Numbered from the stretch's first letter, positions 44,313-56,530 are shown. The stretch: 64,000 bases of DNA from Phytophthora sp. 'mugwort' (GCA_033558025.1 JAUCEF010000011.1:1674001-1738000); one strand, 5' to 3'. A program made the numbers and translations. Notes: a model not told the origin generated them from the letters alone.

Positions 44313-44542
44313 AGGTTTTTCGTACGTTGATTGAAGCATATGAAACTCGCAGAGAAAACGAAAACCTCCAGCCCCTCGACCGTTGATCTGCAAAAGCAAC
44401 AGGTCCGTCGCAGCAGCAAGTCGCCCAAATGATGGATTTACTGAGCAGACTCTATACAAGCTCCTCGGCAGCAACGACGCCAGCAGCGCCCGCACCAACC
44501 GTAACAACACCGAAAACGCGGACAACAACAACAAGTAAGAAA

Positions 44543-45940
44543 CTAAACTCGATTTAGCTGGCAACACGGCCGACGGCAGCCTGCTTCGCAGAAATTCTGC
44601 CCACAGCGAGTAGTAGCCCATCCTTTTTTTCTGTCGTAGAGTATGCTCCTTGTAAGGCCCTCATAAACCATTTTCGTTGCTCTTTCGCTACCACTACTAT
44701 CAGCCTCACTTTCACTATCGCTGCAAAAGCTGCTGCTGATGCCATTAACATATTCACTATCCAACTCGCTCGATAACTCATCCTCGAAAACGTCCTCGTA
44801 ATCATCCGGAGGGTACTCGTCTTCATCCACAACATCTGCATGCAGGTCAGCGATGTATATTTCCACTGTTGGCAGCTTGCACCGGAAGTACTTGCTAGTT
44901 TCATTTTTTCGCCGCCATACCCATGGCAAACGTCGTTAAGAAGGCTGCAACAATGTACAACAAACCTATCTGAGAGTTGAAAACCATCATGCTGTTCGGA
45001 TGGGTGAAACTCTTCCAGTCGCGCACGACCCAGACGAAACTCCATTCGACAGCAACGCGAGCCTTGCTCAGATCGAGATTAAACTGTGTCTGAGGGTCCG
45101 TTAAGACGGCCCCAGCATATGGACAAATGAGCCAGTTTTGCAGCGGATACCCTTGGTCACCGTATATCACGTAGCTAGGATACTTTCCCAGCTCAGATTT
45201 TTTTCATCTCACTGCGCGCAGCATATAGCCGTCGTGACGCCAGCCTTCCACAGACCCATAGAGAAAATTAATCCATTCGCAATCGCGATGCTTTAAAATT
45301 TGATTTGGTGCATTTTCTTGTTGCCGCTATAGGCTTGCTTCTGGCGCCGTCTAGGGCGACAAGTCCGACGGACGGTTCCATCGATGAACCCCAGACAGTT
45401 TGTCAGGTCCCCAACTTTGGCGAAGATTGCACCCGCCGAGCGATTTTTATAGAGTTCGACCATTCGACGATCTTCGATGATCAATTCCATCTTGGATTTG
45501 ATCGTCATGTATATCTTCCGCACGAAGATGCTCACAACGGACGAAATCACTTCAGGGCTCCGCTAAAACTCACCGGCAAGATGATCGTGGCGGCAAGGAA
45601 ATGCCAGGCGTCGTAACAGCATACACAGGGCTTCTTGAGGAGGCACAGGTACGTTTTGAGCGGAGTAGATCAATGCAGGTAGCCTTAGAGCTTCTTCTAA
45701 CTCGACAATATCATGCTCGAAGAAACAAGCGCCGCCGACACAACGCAGGAGAGATCTTTTGTAACCGGAAGGGGCGAGCGGGGACTGGCACGTGAACACG
45801 TACGACTCGCGAGCATACGAACATCATCAGCTGATGTAGTGCTTCTCCCATGTCCATCCCGAGCGCTATCCCAGCAGCAAGCAGAAACACGAGCTCCTTG
45901 ATCGTGATATCCAGACGCATGATGTGAAGAGTTGTCACCT
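44543..45940 (-). pseudogene. PIF/Harbinger DDE transposase, broken
   Basis: From the right, the N-terminal piece MRLDITIKELVFLLAAGIAL (45938-45711) is followed by a frame change. Then LTNCLGFIDGTVRRTCRPRR with QKQAYSGNKKMHQIKF (45400-45293) carries the first catalytic aspartate. After stops, MIYGDQGYPLQNWLICPYAG carries the second aspartate and RVAVEWSFVWVV the glutamate (45170-44901). This is the standard Harbinger DDE order. At least two breaks make it inactive. The acidic segment 44929-44543 is unassigned. Confidence 0.72.
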
Positions 45941-46379
45941 TTCAGAATTAGTAGTAGCATGACTTTAACGTTTACTCCCCAGTGGATACTCCAGTTCGGA
46001 TTCACATTGGTGAGAGTATTATCTTAGAGCAGTGCGGGTTAGGTAAATTCTAGGATTAGCACCAACAAACTATTTTCTCGAATAGCACCACTTGGTCTCA
46101 TGAGCACGGTCTTCGGTTGCTGCATCGGAAAAACGGCTCCGCTACAGGAGGGTGAAGTCACAACGGCGAAGCCTGGCGGCTCGTTTGAATCGAGCTGACG
46201 GCGAAGCCTGGCGGCTTGTTTGAATCGAGCTGACGGCGACTCGGAGGTTGACGTGTCAGAAGAGGTAGGCATGAGGGAAACGGAGGCGTGCATGTGCCAA
46301 TAGCGATCGTGCGAAGCGTTGTAGTGGTCGTGTGTGGGTGTCACTTTTCGAGAAGTGTGGTGATGATTGATGTTTTGGC

Positions 46380-46383
46380 GCCT

Positions 46384-46441
<58 letters not shown>

Positions 46442-46452
46442 GGGTCGCGGCA
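46380..46452 (+). tRNA. tRNA-Phe (GAA), array copy 1
   Basis: Folds as a 73-base tRNA without intron: D arm GCTC-AGTTGGGA-GAGC, anticodon arm TCAGA-CTGAAGA-TCTGA with anticodon GAA (phenylalanine), T arm CCTGG-TTCGATC-CCGGG, discriminator A. The acceptor stem GCCTCGA / TCGCGGC pairs except at positions 4 and 69, where U faces C. Internal A and B boxes are normal. A TTTT Pol III terminator starts two bases after the gene. CCA is not encoded. The unit to the next copy is 557 bp. Confidence 0.95.
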
Positions 46453-46936
46453 CTTTTGCAACCTGTTGCTCTCCCCGACCCTTCCTTAACTCTTTGCAGC
46501 AACGGATGCGCGGGCTACCTCATCACACCCTGCTAGTCTTCCCTGCTTATCGGCCTGGTATGGTGCTCGATTTATCGGATCAAGTCGGTCCTTGTTGGCG
46601 TGGTTCGAGCCTCGGTCGGTCGCATTCTGATGCCGCTGTCAACGCTTAGCGCGGCTGTGTGGCGGTCCCAATAACACAACTTGGTCTCTGGAGCGTGGTG
46701 GACCGAGCTGCTGTATCCGAAAATACGGTTCGGCTTCAGAAGGGTGAAGTCACAACGGCGAAGCCTGGCGGCTCGTTTGAATCGAGCTGACGGCGACTCG
46801 GAGGTTGACGTGTCAGAAGAGGTAGGCATGAGGGAAACGGAGGCGTGCATGTGCCAATGGCGATCGTGCGAAGCGTTGTAGTGGTCGTGTGTGGGTGTCA
46901 CTTTTCGAGAAGTGTGGTGATGATTGATGTTTTGGC

Positions 46937-46940
46937 GCCT

Positions 46941-46998
<58 letters not shown>

Positions 46999-47009
46999 GG
47001 GTCGCGGCA
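46937..47009 (+). tRNA. tRNA-Phe (GAA), array copy 2
   Basis: Same 73 bases as copy 1. Unit 557 bp with GTGCCAATGG spacer form. Confidence 0.95.
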
Positions 47010-47493
47010 CTTTTGCAACCTGTTGCTCTCCCCGACCCTTCCTTAACTCTTTGCAGCAACGGATGCGCGGGCTACCTCATCACACCCTGCTAGTCTTCCC
47101 TGCTTATCGGCCTGGTATGGTGCTCGATTTATCGGATCAAGTCGGTCCTTGTTGGCGTGGTTCGAGCCTCGGTCGGTCGCATTCTGACGCCGCTGTCAAC
47201 GCTTAGCGCGGCTGTGTGGCGGTCCCAATAACACAACTTGGTCTCTGGAGCGTGGTGGACCGAGCTGCTGTATCCGAAAATACGGTTCGGCTTCAGAAGG
47301 GTGAAGTCACAACGGCGAAGCCTGGCGGCTCGTTTGAATCGAGCTGACGGCGACTCGGAGGTTGACGTGTCAGAAGAGGTAGGCATGAGGGAAACGGAGG
47401 CGTGCATGTGCCAATGGCGATCGTGCGAAGCGTTGTAGTGGTCGTGTGTGGGTGTCACTTTTCGAGAAGTGTGGTGATGATTGATGTTTTGGC

Positions 47494-47497
47494 GCCT

Positions 47498-47555
<58 letters not shown>

Positions 47556-47566
47556 GGGTCGCGGCA
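47494..47566 (+). tRNA. tRNA-Phe (GAA), array copy 3
   Basis: Unit 556 bp. The spacer carries CTCCCTGACCC, TTTGTCGG, GGAGGGTG, GTGCACGTGCCATGG and GTGGTGACG variants, the most divergent of the inner units. Confidence 0.95.
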
Positions 47567-48049
47567 CTTTTGCAACCTGTTGCTCTCCCTGACCCTTCCT
47601 TAACTCTTTGCAGCAACGGATGCGCGGGCTACCTCATCACACCCTGCTAGTCTTCCCTGCTTATCGGCCTGGTATGGTGCTCGATTTGTCGGATCAAGTC
47701 GGTCCTTGTTGGCGTGGTTCGAGCCTCGGTCGGTCGCATTCTGACGCCGCTGTCAACGCTTAGCGCGGCTGTGTGGCGGTCCCAATAACACAACTTGGTC
47801 TCTGGAGCGTGGTGGACCGAGCTGCTGTATCCGAAAATACGGTTCGGCTTCAGGAGGGTGAAGTCACAACGGCGAAGCCTGGCGGCTCGTTTGAATCGAG
47901 CTGACGGCGACTCGGAGGTTGACGTGTCAGAAGAGGTAGGCATGAGGGAAACGGAGGCGTGCACGTGCCATGGCGATCGTGCGAAGCGTTGTAGTGGTCG
48001 TGTGTGGGTGTCACTTTTCGAGAAGTGTGGTGACGATTGATGTTTTGGC

Positions 48050-48053
48050 GCCT

Positions 48054-48111
<58 letters not shown>

Positions 48112-48122
48112 GGGTCGCGGCA
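48050..48122 (+). tRNA. tRNA-Phe (GAA), array copy 4
   Basis: Unit 556 bp. The spacer has a one-base deletion (CGAGAATGTGG), shared only with copy 9. Confidence 0.95.
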
Positions 48123-48605
48123 CTTTTGCAACCTGTTGCTCTCCCCGACCCTTCCTTAACTCTTTGCAGCAACGGATGCGCGGGCTACCTCATCACACCC
48201 TGCTAGTCTTCCCTGCTTATCGGCCTGGTATGGTGCTCGATTTATCGGATCAAGTCGGTCCTTGTTGGCGTGGTTCGAGCCTCGGTCGGTCGCATTCTGA
48301 CGCCGCTGTCAACGCTTAGCGCGGCTGTGTGGCGGTCCCAATAACACAACTTGGTCTCTGGAGCGTGGTGGACCGAGCTGCTGTATCCGAAAATACGGTT
48401 CGGCTTCAGAAGGGTGAAGTCACAACGGCGAAGCCTGGCGGCTCGTTTGAATCGAGCTGACGGCGACTCGGAGGTTGACGTGTCAGAAGAGGTAGGCATG
48501 AGGGAAACGGAGGCGTGCATGTGCCAATGGCGATCGTGCGAAGCGTTGTAGTGGTCGTGTGTGGGTGTCACTTTTCGAGAATGTGGTGATGATTGATGTT
48601 TTGGC

Positions 48606-48609
48606 GCCT

Positions 48610-48667
<58 letters not shown>

Positions 48668-48678
48668 GGGTCGCGGCA
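48606..48678 (+). tRNA. tRNA-Phe (GAA), array copy 5
   Basis: Unit 557 bp, standard spacer. Confidence 0.95.
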
Positions 48679-49162
48679 CTTTTGCAACCTGTTGCTCTCC
48701 CCGACCCTTCCTTAACTCTTTGCAGCAACGGATGCGCGGGCTACCTCATCACACCCTGCTAGTCTTCCCTGCTTATCGGCCTGGTATGGTGCTCGATTTA
48801 TCGGATCAAGTCGGTCCTTGTTGGCGTGGTTCGAGCCTCGGTCGGTCGCATTCTGACGCCGCTGTCAACGCTTAGCGCGGCTGTGTGGCGGTCCCAATAA
48901 CACAACTTGGTCTCTGGAGCGTGGTGGACCGAGCTGCTGTATCCGAAAATACGGTTCGGCTTCAGAAGGGTGAAGTCACAACGGCGAAGCCTGGCGGCTC
49001 GTTTGAATCGAGCTGACGGCGACTCGGAGGTTGACGTGTCAGAAGAGGTAGGCATGAGGGAAACGGAGGCGTGCATGTGCCAATGGCGATCGTGCGAAGC
49101 GTTGTAGTGGTCGTGTGTGGGTGTCACTTTTCGAGAAGTGTGGTGATGATTGATGTTTTGGC

Positions 49163-49166
49163 GCCT

Positions 49167-49224
<58 letters not shown>

Positions 49225-49235
49225 GGGTCGCGGCA
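49163..49235 (+). tRNA. tRNA-Phe (GAA), array copy 6
   Basis: Unit 557 bp, standard spacer, not distinguishable by eye from copy 5. Confidence 0.95.
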
Positions 49236-49719
49236 CTTTTGCAACCTGTTGCTCTCCCCGACCCTTCCTTAACTCTTTGCAGCAACGGATGCGCGGGCTA
49301 CCTCATCACACCCTGCTAGTCTTCCCTGCTTATCGGCCTGGTATGGTGCTCGATTTATCGGATCAAGTCGGTCCTTGTTGGCGTGGTTCGAGCCTCGGTC
49401 GGTCGCATTCTGACGCCGCTGTCAACGCTTAGCGCGGCTGTGTGGCGGTCCCAATAACACAACTTGGTCTCTGGAGCGTGGTGGACCGAGCTGCTGTATC
49501 CGAAAATACGGTTCGGCTTCAGAAGGGTGAAGTCACAACGGCGAAGCCTGGCGGCTCGTTTGAATCGAGCTGACGGCGACTCGGAGGTTGACGTGTCAGA
49601 AGAGGTAGGCATGAGGGAAACGGAGGCGTGCATGTGCCAATGGCGATCGTGCGAAGCGTTGTAGTGGTCGTGTGTGGGTGTCACTTTTCGAGAAGTGTGG
49701 TGATGATTGATGTTTTGGC

Positions 49720-49723
49720 GCCT

Positions 49724-49781
<58 letters not shown>

Positions 49782-49792
49782 GGGTCGCGGCA
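49720..49792 (+). tRNA. tRNA-Phe (GAA), array copy 7
   Basis: Unit 557 bp, standard spacer. Confidence 0.95.
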
Positions 49793-50276
49793 CTTTTGCA
49801 ACCTGTTGCTCTCCCCGACCCTTCCTTAACTCTTTGCAGCAACGGATGCGCGGGCTACCTCATCACACCCTGCTAGTCTTCCCTGCTTATCGGCCTGGTA
49901 TGGTGCTCGATTTATCGGATCAAGTCGGTCCTTGTTGGCGTGGTTCGAGCCTCGGTCGGTCGCATTCTGACGCCGCTGTCAACGCTTAGCGCGGCTGTGT
50001 GGCGGTCCCAATAACACAACTTGGTCTCTGGAGCGTGGTGGACCGAGCTGCTGTATCCGAAAATACGGTTCGGCTTCAGAAGGGTGAAGTCACAACGGCG
50101 AAGCCTGGCGGCTCGTTTGAATCGAGCTGACGGCGACTCGGAGGTTGACGTGTCAGAAGAGGTAGGCATGAGGGAAACGGAGGCGTGCATGTGCCAATGG
50201 CGATCGTGCGAAGCGTTGTAGTGGTCGTGTGTGGGTGTCACTTTTCGAGAAGTGTGGTGATGATTGATGTTTTGGC

Positions 50277-50280
50277 GCCT

Positions 50281-50338
<58 letters not shown>

Positions 50339-50349
50339 GGGTCGCGGCA
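50277..50349 (+). tRNA. tRNA-Phe (GAA), array copy 8
   Basis: Unit 557 bp, standard spacer. Confidence 0.95.
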
Positions 50350-50833
50350 CTTTTGCAACCTGTTGCTCTCCCCGACCCTTCCTTAACTCTTTGCAGCAAC
50401 GGATGCGCGGGCTACCTCATCACACCCTGCTAGTCTTCCCTGCTTATCGGCCTGGTATGGTGCTCGATTTATCGGATCAAGTCGGTCCTTGTTGGCGTGG
50501 TTCGAGCCTCGGTCGGTCGCATTCTGACGCCGCTGTCAACGCTTAGCGCGGCTGTGTGGCGGTCCCAATAACACAACTTGGTCTCTGGAGCGTGGTGGAC
50601 CGAGCTGCTGTATCCGAAAATACGGTTCGGCTTCAGAAGGGTGAAGTCACAACGGCGAAGCCTGGCGGCTCGTTTGAATCGAGCTGACGGCGACTCGGAG
50701 GTTGACGTGTCAGAAGAGGTAGGCATGAGGGAAACGGAGGCGTGCATGTGCCAATGGCGATCGTGCGAAGCGTTGTAGTGGTCGTGTGTGGGTGTCACTT
50801 TTCGAGAAGTGTGGTGATGATTGATGTTTTGGC

Positions 50834-50837
50834 GCCT

Positions 50838-50895
<58 letters not shown>

Positions 50896-50906
50896 GGGTC
50901 GCGGCA
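50834..50906 (+). tRNA. tRNA-Phe (GAA), array copy 9
   Basis: Unit 556 bp with the CGAGAATGTGG deletion of copy 4, five units away. Confidence 0.95.
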
Positions 50907-51389
50907 CTTTTGCAACCTGTTGCTCTCCCCGACCCTTCCTTAACTCTTTGCAGCAACGGATGCGCGGGCTACCTCATCACACCCTGCTAGTCTTCCCTGC
51001 TTATCGGCCTGGTATGGTGCTCGATTTATCGGATCAAGTCGGTCCTTGTTGGCGTGGTTCGAGCCTCGGTCGGTCGCATTCTGACGCCGCTGTCAACGCT
51101 TAGCGCGGCTGTGTGGCGGTCCCAATAACACAACTTGGTCTCTGGAGCGTGGTGGACCGAGCTGCTGTATCCGAAAATACGGTTCGGCTTCAGAAGGGTG
51201 AAGTCACAACGGCGAAGCCTGGCGGCTCGTTTGAATCGAGCTGACGGCGACTCGGAGGTTGACGTGTCAGAAGAGGTAGGCATGAGGGAAACGGAGGCGT
51301 GCATGTGCCAATGGCGATCGTGCGAAGCGTTGTAGTGGTCGTGTGTGGGTGTCACTTTTCGAGAATGTGGTGATGATTGATGTTTTGGC

Positions 51390-51393
51390 GCCT

Positions 51394-51451
<58 letters not shown>

Positions 51452-51462
51452 GGGTCGCGGCA
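51390..51462 (+). tRNA. tRNA-Phe (GAA), array copy 10
   Basis: Unit 556 bp. Spacer variants GACGCGTCAG and GGAGGGTG, shared with copy 12. Confidence 0.95.
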
Positions 51463-51945
51463 CTTTTGCAACCTGTTGCTCTCCCCGACCCTTCCTTAAC
51501 TCTTTGCAGCAACGGATGCGCGGGCTACCTCATCACACCCTGCTAGTCTTCCCTGCTTATCGGCCTGGTATGGTGCTCGATTTATCGGATCAAGTCGGTC
51601 CTTGTTGGCGTGGTTCGAGCCTCGGTCGGTCGCATTCTGACGCCGCTGTCAACGCTTAGCGCGGCTGTGTGGCGGTCCCAATAACACAACTTGGTCTCTG
51701 GAGCGTGGTGGACCGAGCTGCTGTATCCGAAAATACGGTTCGGCTTCAGGAGGGTGAAGTCACAACGGCGAAGCCTGGCGGCTCGTTTGAATCGAGCTGA
51801 CGGCGACTCGGAGGTTGACGCGTCAGAAGAGGTAGGCATGAGGGAAACGGAGGCGTGCATGTGCCATGGCGATCGTGCGAAGCGTTGTAGTGGTCGTGTG
51901 TGGGTGTCACTTTTCGAGAAGTGTGGTGATGATTGATGTTTTGGC

Positions 51946-51949
51946 GCCT

Positions 51950-52007
<58 letters not shown>

Positions 52008-52018
52008 GGGTCGCGGCA
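51946..52018 (+). tRNA. tRNA-Phe (GAA), array copy 11
   Basis: Unit 592 bp: contains the 36-bp duplication around 52325-52395 and the TTAGCTCTTTT variant, as copy 13. Confidence 0.95.
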
Positions 52019-52537
52019 CTTTTGCAACCTGTTGCTCTCCCCGACCCTTCCTTAGCTCTTTTGCAGCAACGGATGCGCGGGCTACCTCATCACACCCTGC
52101 TAGTCTTCCCTGCTTATCGGCCTGGTATGGTGCTCGATTTATCGGATCAAGTCGGTCCTTGTTGGCGTGGTTCGAGCCTCGGTCGGTCGCATTCTGACGC
52201 CGCTGTCAACGCTTAGCGCGGCTGTGTGGCGGTCCCAATAACACAACTTGGTCTCTGGAGCGTGGTGGACCGAGCTGCTGTATCCGAAAATACGGTTCGG
52301 CTTCAGGAGGGTGAAGTCACAACGGCGAAGCCTGGCGGCTCGTTTGAATCGAGCTGACGGCGAAGCCTGGCGGCTGGTTTGAATCGAGCTGACGGCGACT
52401 CGGAGGTTGACGTGTCAGAAGAGGTAGGCATGAGGGAAACGGAGGCGTGCATGTGCCATGGCGATCGTGCGAAGCGTTGTAGTGGTCGTGTGTGGGTGTC
52501 ACTTTTCGAGAAGTGTGGTGATGATTGATGTTTTGGC

Positions 52538-52541
52538 GCCT

Positions 52542-52599
<58 letters not shown>

Positions 52600-52610
52600 G
52601 GGTCGCGGCA
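52538..52610 (+). tRNA. tRNA-Phe (GAA), array copy 12
   Basis: Unit 556 bp. Twin of copy 10. Confidence 0.95.
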
Positions 52611-53093
52611 CTTTTGCAACCTGTTGCTCTCCCCGACCCTTCCTTAACTCTTTGCAGCAACGGATGCGCGGGCTACCTCATCACACCCTGCTAGTCTTCC
52701 CTGCTTATCGGCCTGGTATGGTGCTCGATTTATCGGATCAAGTCGGTCCTTGTTGGCGTGGTTCGAGCCTCGGTCGGTCGCATTCTGACGCCGCTGTCAA
52801 CGCTTAGCGCGGCTGTGTGGCGGTCCCAATAACACAACTTGGTCTCTGGAGCGTGGTGGACCGAGCTGCTGTATCCGAAAATACGGTTCGGCTTCAGGAG
52901 GGTGAAGTCACAACGGCGAAGCCTGGCGGCTCGTTTGAATCGAGCTGACGGCGACTCGGAGGTTGACGCGTCAGAAGAGGTAGGCATGAGGGAAACGGAG
53001 GCGTGCATGTGCCATGGCGATCGTGCGAAGCGTTGTAGTGGTCGTGTGTGGGTGTCACTTTTCGAGAAGTGTGGTGATGATTGATGTTTTGGC

Positions 53094-53097
53094 GCCT

Positions 53098-53155
<58 letters not shown>

Positions 53156-53166
53156 GGGTCGCGGCA
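53094..53166 (+). tRNA. tRNA-Phe (GAA), array copy 13
   Basis: Unit 592 bp. Twin of copy 11. Confidence 0.95.
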
Positions 53167-53685
53167 CTTTTGCAACCTGTTGCTCTCCCCGACCCTTCCT
53201 TAGCTCTTTTGCAGCAACGGATGCGCGGGCTACCTCATCACACCCTGCTAGTCTTCCCTGCTTATCGGCCTGGTATGGTGCTCGATTTATCGGATCAAGT
53301 CGGTCCTTGTTGGCGTGGTTCGAGCCTCGGTCGGTCGCATTCTGACGCCGCTGTCAACGCTTAGCGCGGCTGTGTGGCGGTCCCAATAACACAACTTGGT
53401 CTCTGGAGCGTGGTGGACCGAGCTGCTGTATCCGAAAATACGGTTCGGCTTCAGGAGGGTGAAGTCACAACGGCGAAGCCTGGCGGCTCGTTTGAATCGA
53501 GCTGACGGCGAAGCCTGGCGGCTGGTTTGAATCGAGCTGACGGCGACTCGGAGGTTGACGTGTCAGAAGAGGTAGGCATGAGGGAAACGGAGGCGTGCAT
53601 GTGCCATGGCGATCGTGCGAAGCGTTGTAGTGGTCGTGTGTGGGTGTCACTTTTCGAGAAGTGTGGTGATGATTGATGTTTTGGC

Positions 53686-53689
53686 GCCT

Positions 53690-53747
<58 letters not shown>

Positions 53748-53758
53748 GGGTCGCGGCA
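53686..53758 (+). tRNA. tRNA-Phe (GAA), array copy 14
   Basis: Unit 557 bp, standard spacer. Confidence 0.95.
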
Positions 53759-54242
53759 CTTTTGCAACCTGTTGCTCTCCCCGACCCTTCCTTAACTCTT
53801 TGCAGCAACGGATGCGCGGGCTACCTCATCACACCCTGCTAGTCTTCCCTGCTTATCGGCCTGGTATGGTGCTCGATTTATCGGATCAAGTCGGTCCTTG
53901 TTGGCGTGGTTCGAGCCTCGGTCGGTCGCATTCTGACGCCGCTGTCAACGCTTAGCGCGGCTGTGTGGCGGTCCCAATAACACAACTTGGTCTCTGGAGC
54001 GTGGTGGACCGAGCTGCTGTATCCGAAAATACGGTTCGGCTTCAGAAGGGTGAAGTCACAACGGCGAAGCCTGGCGGCTCGTTTGAATCGAGCTGACGGC
54101 GACTCGGAGGTTGACGTGTCAGAAGAGGTAGGCATGAGGGAAACGGAGGCGTGCATGTGCCAATGGCGATCGTGCGAAGCGTTGTAGTGGTCGTGTGTGG
54201 GTGTCACTTTTCGAGAAGTGTGGTGATGATTGATGTTTTGGC

Positions 54243-54246
54243 GCCT

Positions 54247-54304
<58 letters not shown>

Positions 54305-54315
54305 GGGTCGCGGCA
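54243..54315 (+). tRNA. tRNA-Phe (GAA), array copy 15
   Basis: Unit 557 bp. The spacer has GCGTGATTCGAGCC, a unique change that alters the B-box-like motif. Confidence 0.95.
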
Positions 54316-54799
54316 CTTTTGCAACCTGTTGCTCTCCCCGACCCTTCCTTAACTCTTTGCAGCAACGGATGCGCGGGCTACCTCATCACACCCTGCTAGT
54401 CTTCCCTGCTTATCGGCCTGGTATGGTGCTCGATTTATCGGATCAAGTCGGTCCTTGTTGGCGTGATTCGAGCCTCGGTCGGTCGCATTCTGACGCCGCT
54501 GTCAACGCTTAGCGCGGCTGTGTGGCGGTCCCAATAACACAACTTGGTCTCTGGAGCGTGGTGGACCGAGCTGCTGTATCCGAAAATACGGTTCGGCTTC
54601 AGAAGGGTGAAGTCACAACGGCGAAGCCTGGCGGCTCGTTTGAATCGAGCTGACGGCGACTCGGAGGTTGACGTGTCAGAAGAGGTAGGCATGAGGGAAA
54701 CGGAGGCGTGCATGTGCCAATGGCGATCGTGCGAAGCGTTGTAGTGGTCGTGTGTGGGTGTCACTTTTCGAGAAGTGTGGTGATGATTGATGTTTTGGC

Positions 54800-54803
54800 G
54801 CCT

Positions 54804-54861
<58 letters not shown>

Positions 54862-54872
54862 GGGTCGCGGCA
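54800..54872 (+). tRNA. tRNA-Phe (GAA), array copy 16
   Basis: Unit 557 bp from a +1 (TTAGCTCTTTT) and a -1 (GTGCCATGG) change. Confidence 0.95.
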
Positions 54873-55356
54873 CTTTTGCAACCTGTTGCTCTCCCCGACC
54901 CTTCCTTAGCTCTTTTGCAGCAACGGATGCGCGGGCTACCTCATCACACCCTGCTAGTCTTCCCTGCTTATCGGCCTGGTATGGTGCTCGATTTATCGGA
55001 TCAAGTCGGTCCTTGTTGGCGTGGTTCGAGCCTCGGTCGGTCGCATTCTGACGCCGCTGTCAACGCTTAGCGCGGCTGTGTGGCGGTCCCAATAACACAA
55101 CTTGGTCTCTGGAGCGTGGTGGACCGAGCTGCTGTATCCGAAAATACGGTTCGGCTTCAGAAGGGTGAAGTCACAACGGCGAAGCCTGGCGGCTCGTTTG
55201 AATCGAGCTGACGGCGACTCGGAGGTTGACGTGTCAGAAGAGGTAGGCATGAGGGAAACGGAGGCGTGCATGTGCCATGGCGATCGTGCGAAGCGTTGTA
55301 GTGGTCGTGTGTGGGTGTCACTTTTCGAGAAGTGTGGTGATGATTGATGTTTTGGC

Positions 55357-55360
55357 GCCT

Positions 55361-55418
<58 letters not shown>

Positions 55419-55429
55419 GGGTCGCGGCA
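55357..55429 (+). tRNA. tRNA-Phe (GAA), array copy 17
   Basis: Unit 556 bp. Carries three linked changes (GAGCATGGTGG, GTTCAGCTTC, CGTTTAAATC) found again only after copy 27. Confidence 0.95.
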
Positions 55430-55912
55430 CTTTTGCAACCTGTTGCTCTCCCCGACCCTTCCTTAACTCTTTGCAGCAACGGATGCGCGGGCTACCTCAT
55501 CACACCCTGCTAGTCTTCCCTGCTTATCGGCCTGGTATGGTGCTCGATTTATCGGATCAAGTCGGTCCTTGTTGGCGTGGTTCGAGCCTCGGTCGGTCGC
55601 ATTCTGACGCCGCTGTCAACGCTTAGCGCGGCTGTGTGGCGGTCCCAATAACACAACTTGGTCTCTGGAGCATGGTGGACCGAGCTGCTGTATCCGAAAA
55701 TACGGTTCAGCTTCAGAAGGGTGAAGTCACAACGGCGAAGCCTGGCGGCTCGTTTAAATCGAGCTGACGGCGACTCGGAGGTTGACGTGTCAGAAGAGGT
55801 AGGCATGAGGGAAACGGAGGCGTGCATGTGCCATGGCGATCGTGCGAAGCGTTGTAGTGGTCGTGTGTGGGTGTCACTTTTCGAGAAGTGTGGTGATGAT
55901 TGATGTTTTGGC

Positions 55913-55916
55913 GCCT

Positions 55917-55974
<58 letters not shown>

Positions 55975-55985
55975 GGGTCGCGGCA
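55913..55985 (+). tRNA. tRNA-Phe (GAA), array copy 18
   Basis: Unit 556 bp. TTTGTCGG variant and a private GAAACGAAGG change. Confidence 0.95.
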
Positions 55986-56468
55986 CTTTTGCAACCTGTT
56001 GCTCTCCCCGACCCTTCCTTAACTCTTTGCAGCAACGGATGCGCGGGCTACCTCATCACACCCTGCTAGTCTTCCCTGCTTATCGGCCTGGTATGGTGCT
56101 CGATTTGTCGGATCAAGTCGGTCCTTGTTGGCGTGGTTCGAGCCTCGGTCGGTCGCATTCTGACGCCGCTGTCAACGCTTAGCGCGGCTGTGTGGCGGTC
56201 CCAATAACACAACTTGGTCTCTGGAGCGTGGTGGACCGAGCTGCTGTATCCGAAAATACGGTTCGGCTTCAGAAGGGTGAAGTCACAACGGCGAAGCCTG
56301 GCGGCTCGTTTGAATCGAGCTGACGGCGACTCGGAGGTTGACGTGTCAGAAGAGGTAGGCATGAGGGAAACGAAGGCGTGCATGTGCCATGGCGATCGTG
56401 CGAAGCGTTGTAGTGGTCGTGTGTGGGTGTCACTTTTCGAGAAGTGTGGTGATGATTGATGTTTTGGC

Positions 56469-56472
56469 GCCT

Positions 56473-56530
<58 letters not shown>

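Larger units (their letters stand above)
43390..46087. mobile_element. PIF/Harbinger element, broken
   Basis: Two facing genes of the Harbinger type: a Myb/SANT-like ORF on the plus strand (43.4-44.4 kb) and a DDE transposase on the minus strand (44.5-46.0 kb). Both are interrupted. Terminal repeats and the 3-bp target duplication were not found, so the boundaries are approximate. The tRNA array begins directly to the right. Confidence 0.6.

Noticed and set aside
46395..46649. 84-residue plus-strand ORFs (MGERQTEDLKVPG...) and 66-81-residue ORFs in each unit
   Set aside because: The first starts at a TTG inside the tRNA D loop, and all change length with one-base spacer variants, so there is no selection for a protein.
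46572..47018. 148-residue minus-strand ORFs repeated through the array, beginning MQKCRDPGSNQGPSDLQSDA
   Set aside because: The first third is the antisense translation of the tRNA-Phe gene; GSNQGPSDLQSDALPTELS-type proteins are a known false annotation. The rest is spacer, and copies are broken by single-base spacer indels.
47700..47935. A complete second tRNA gene in each spacer
   Set aside because: A T-arm-like hairpin and a B-box-like motif are present, but no matching A box, anticodon arm or acceptor stem can be folded around them.
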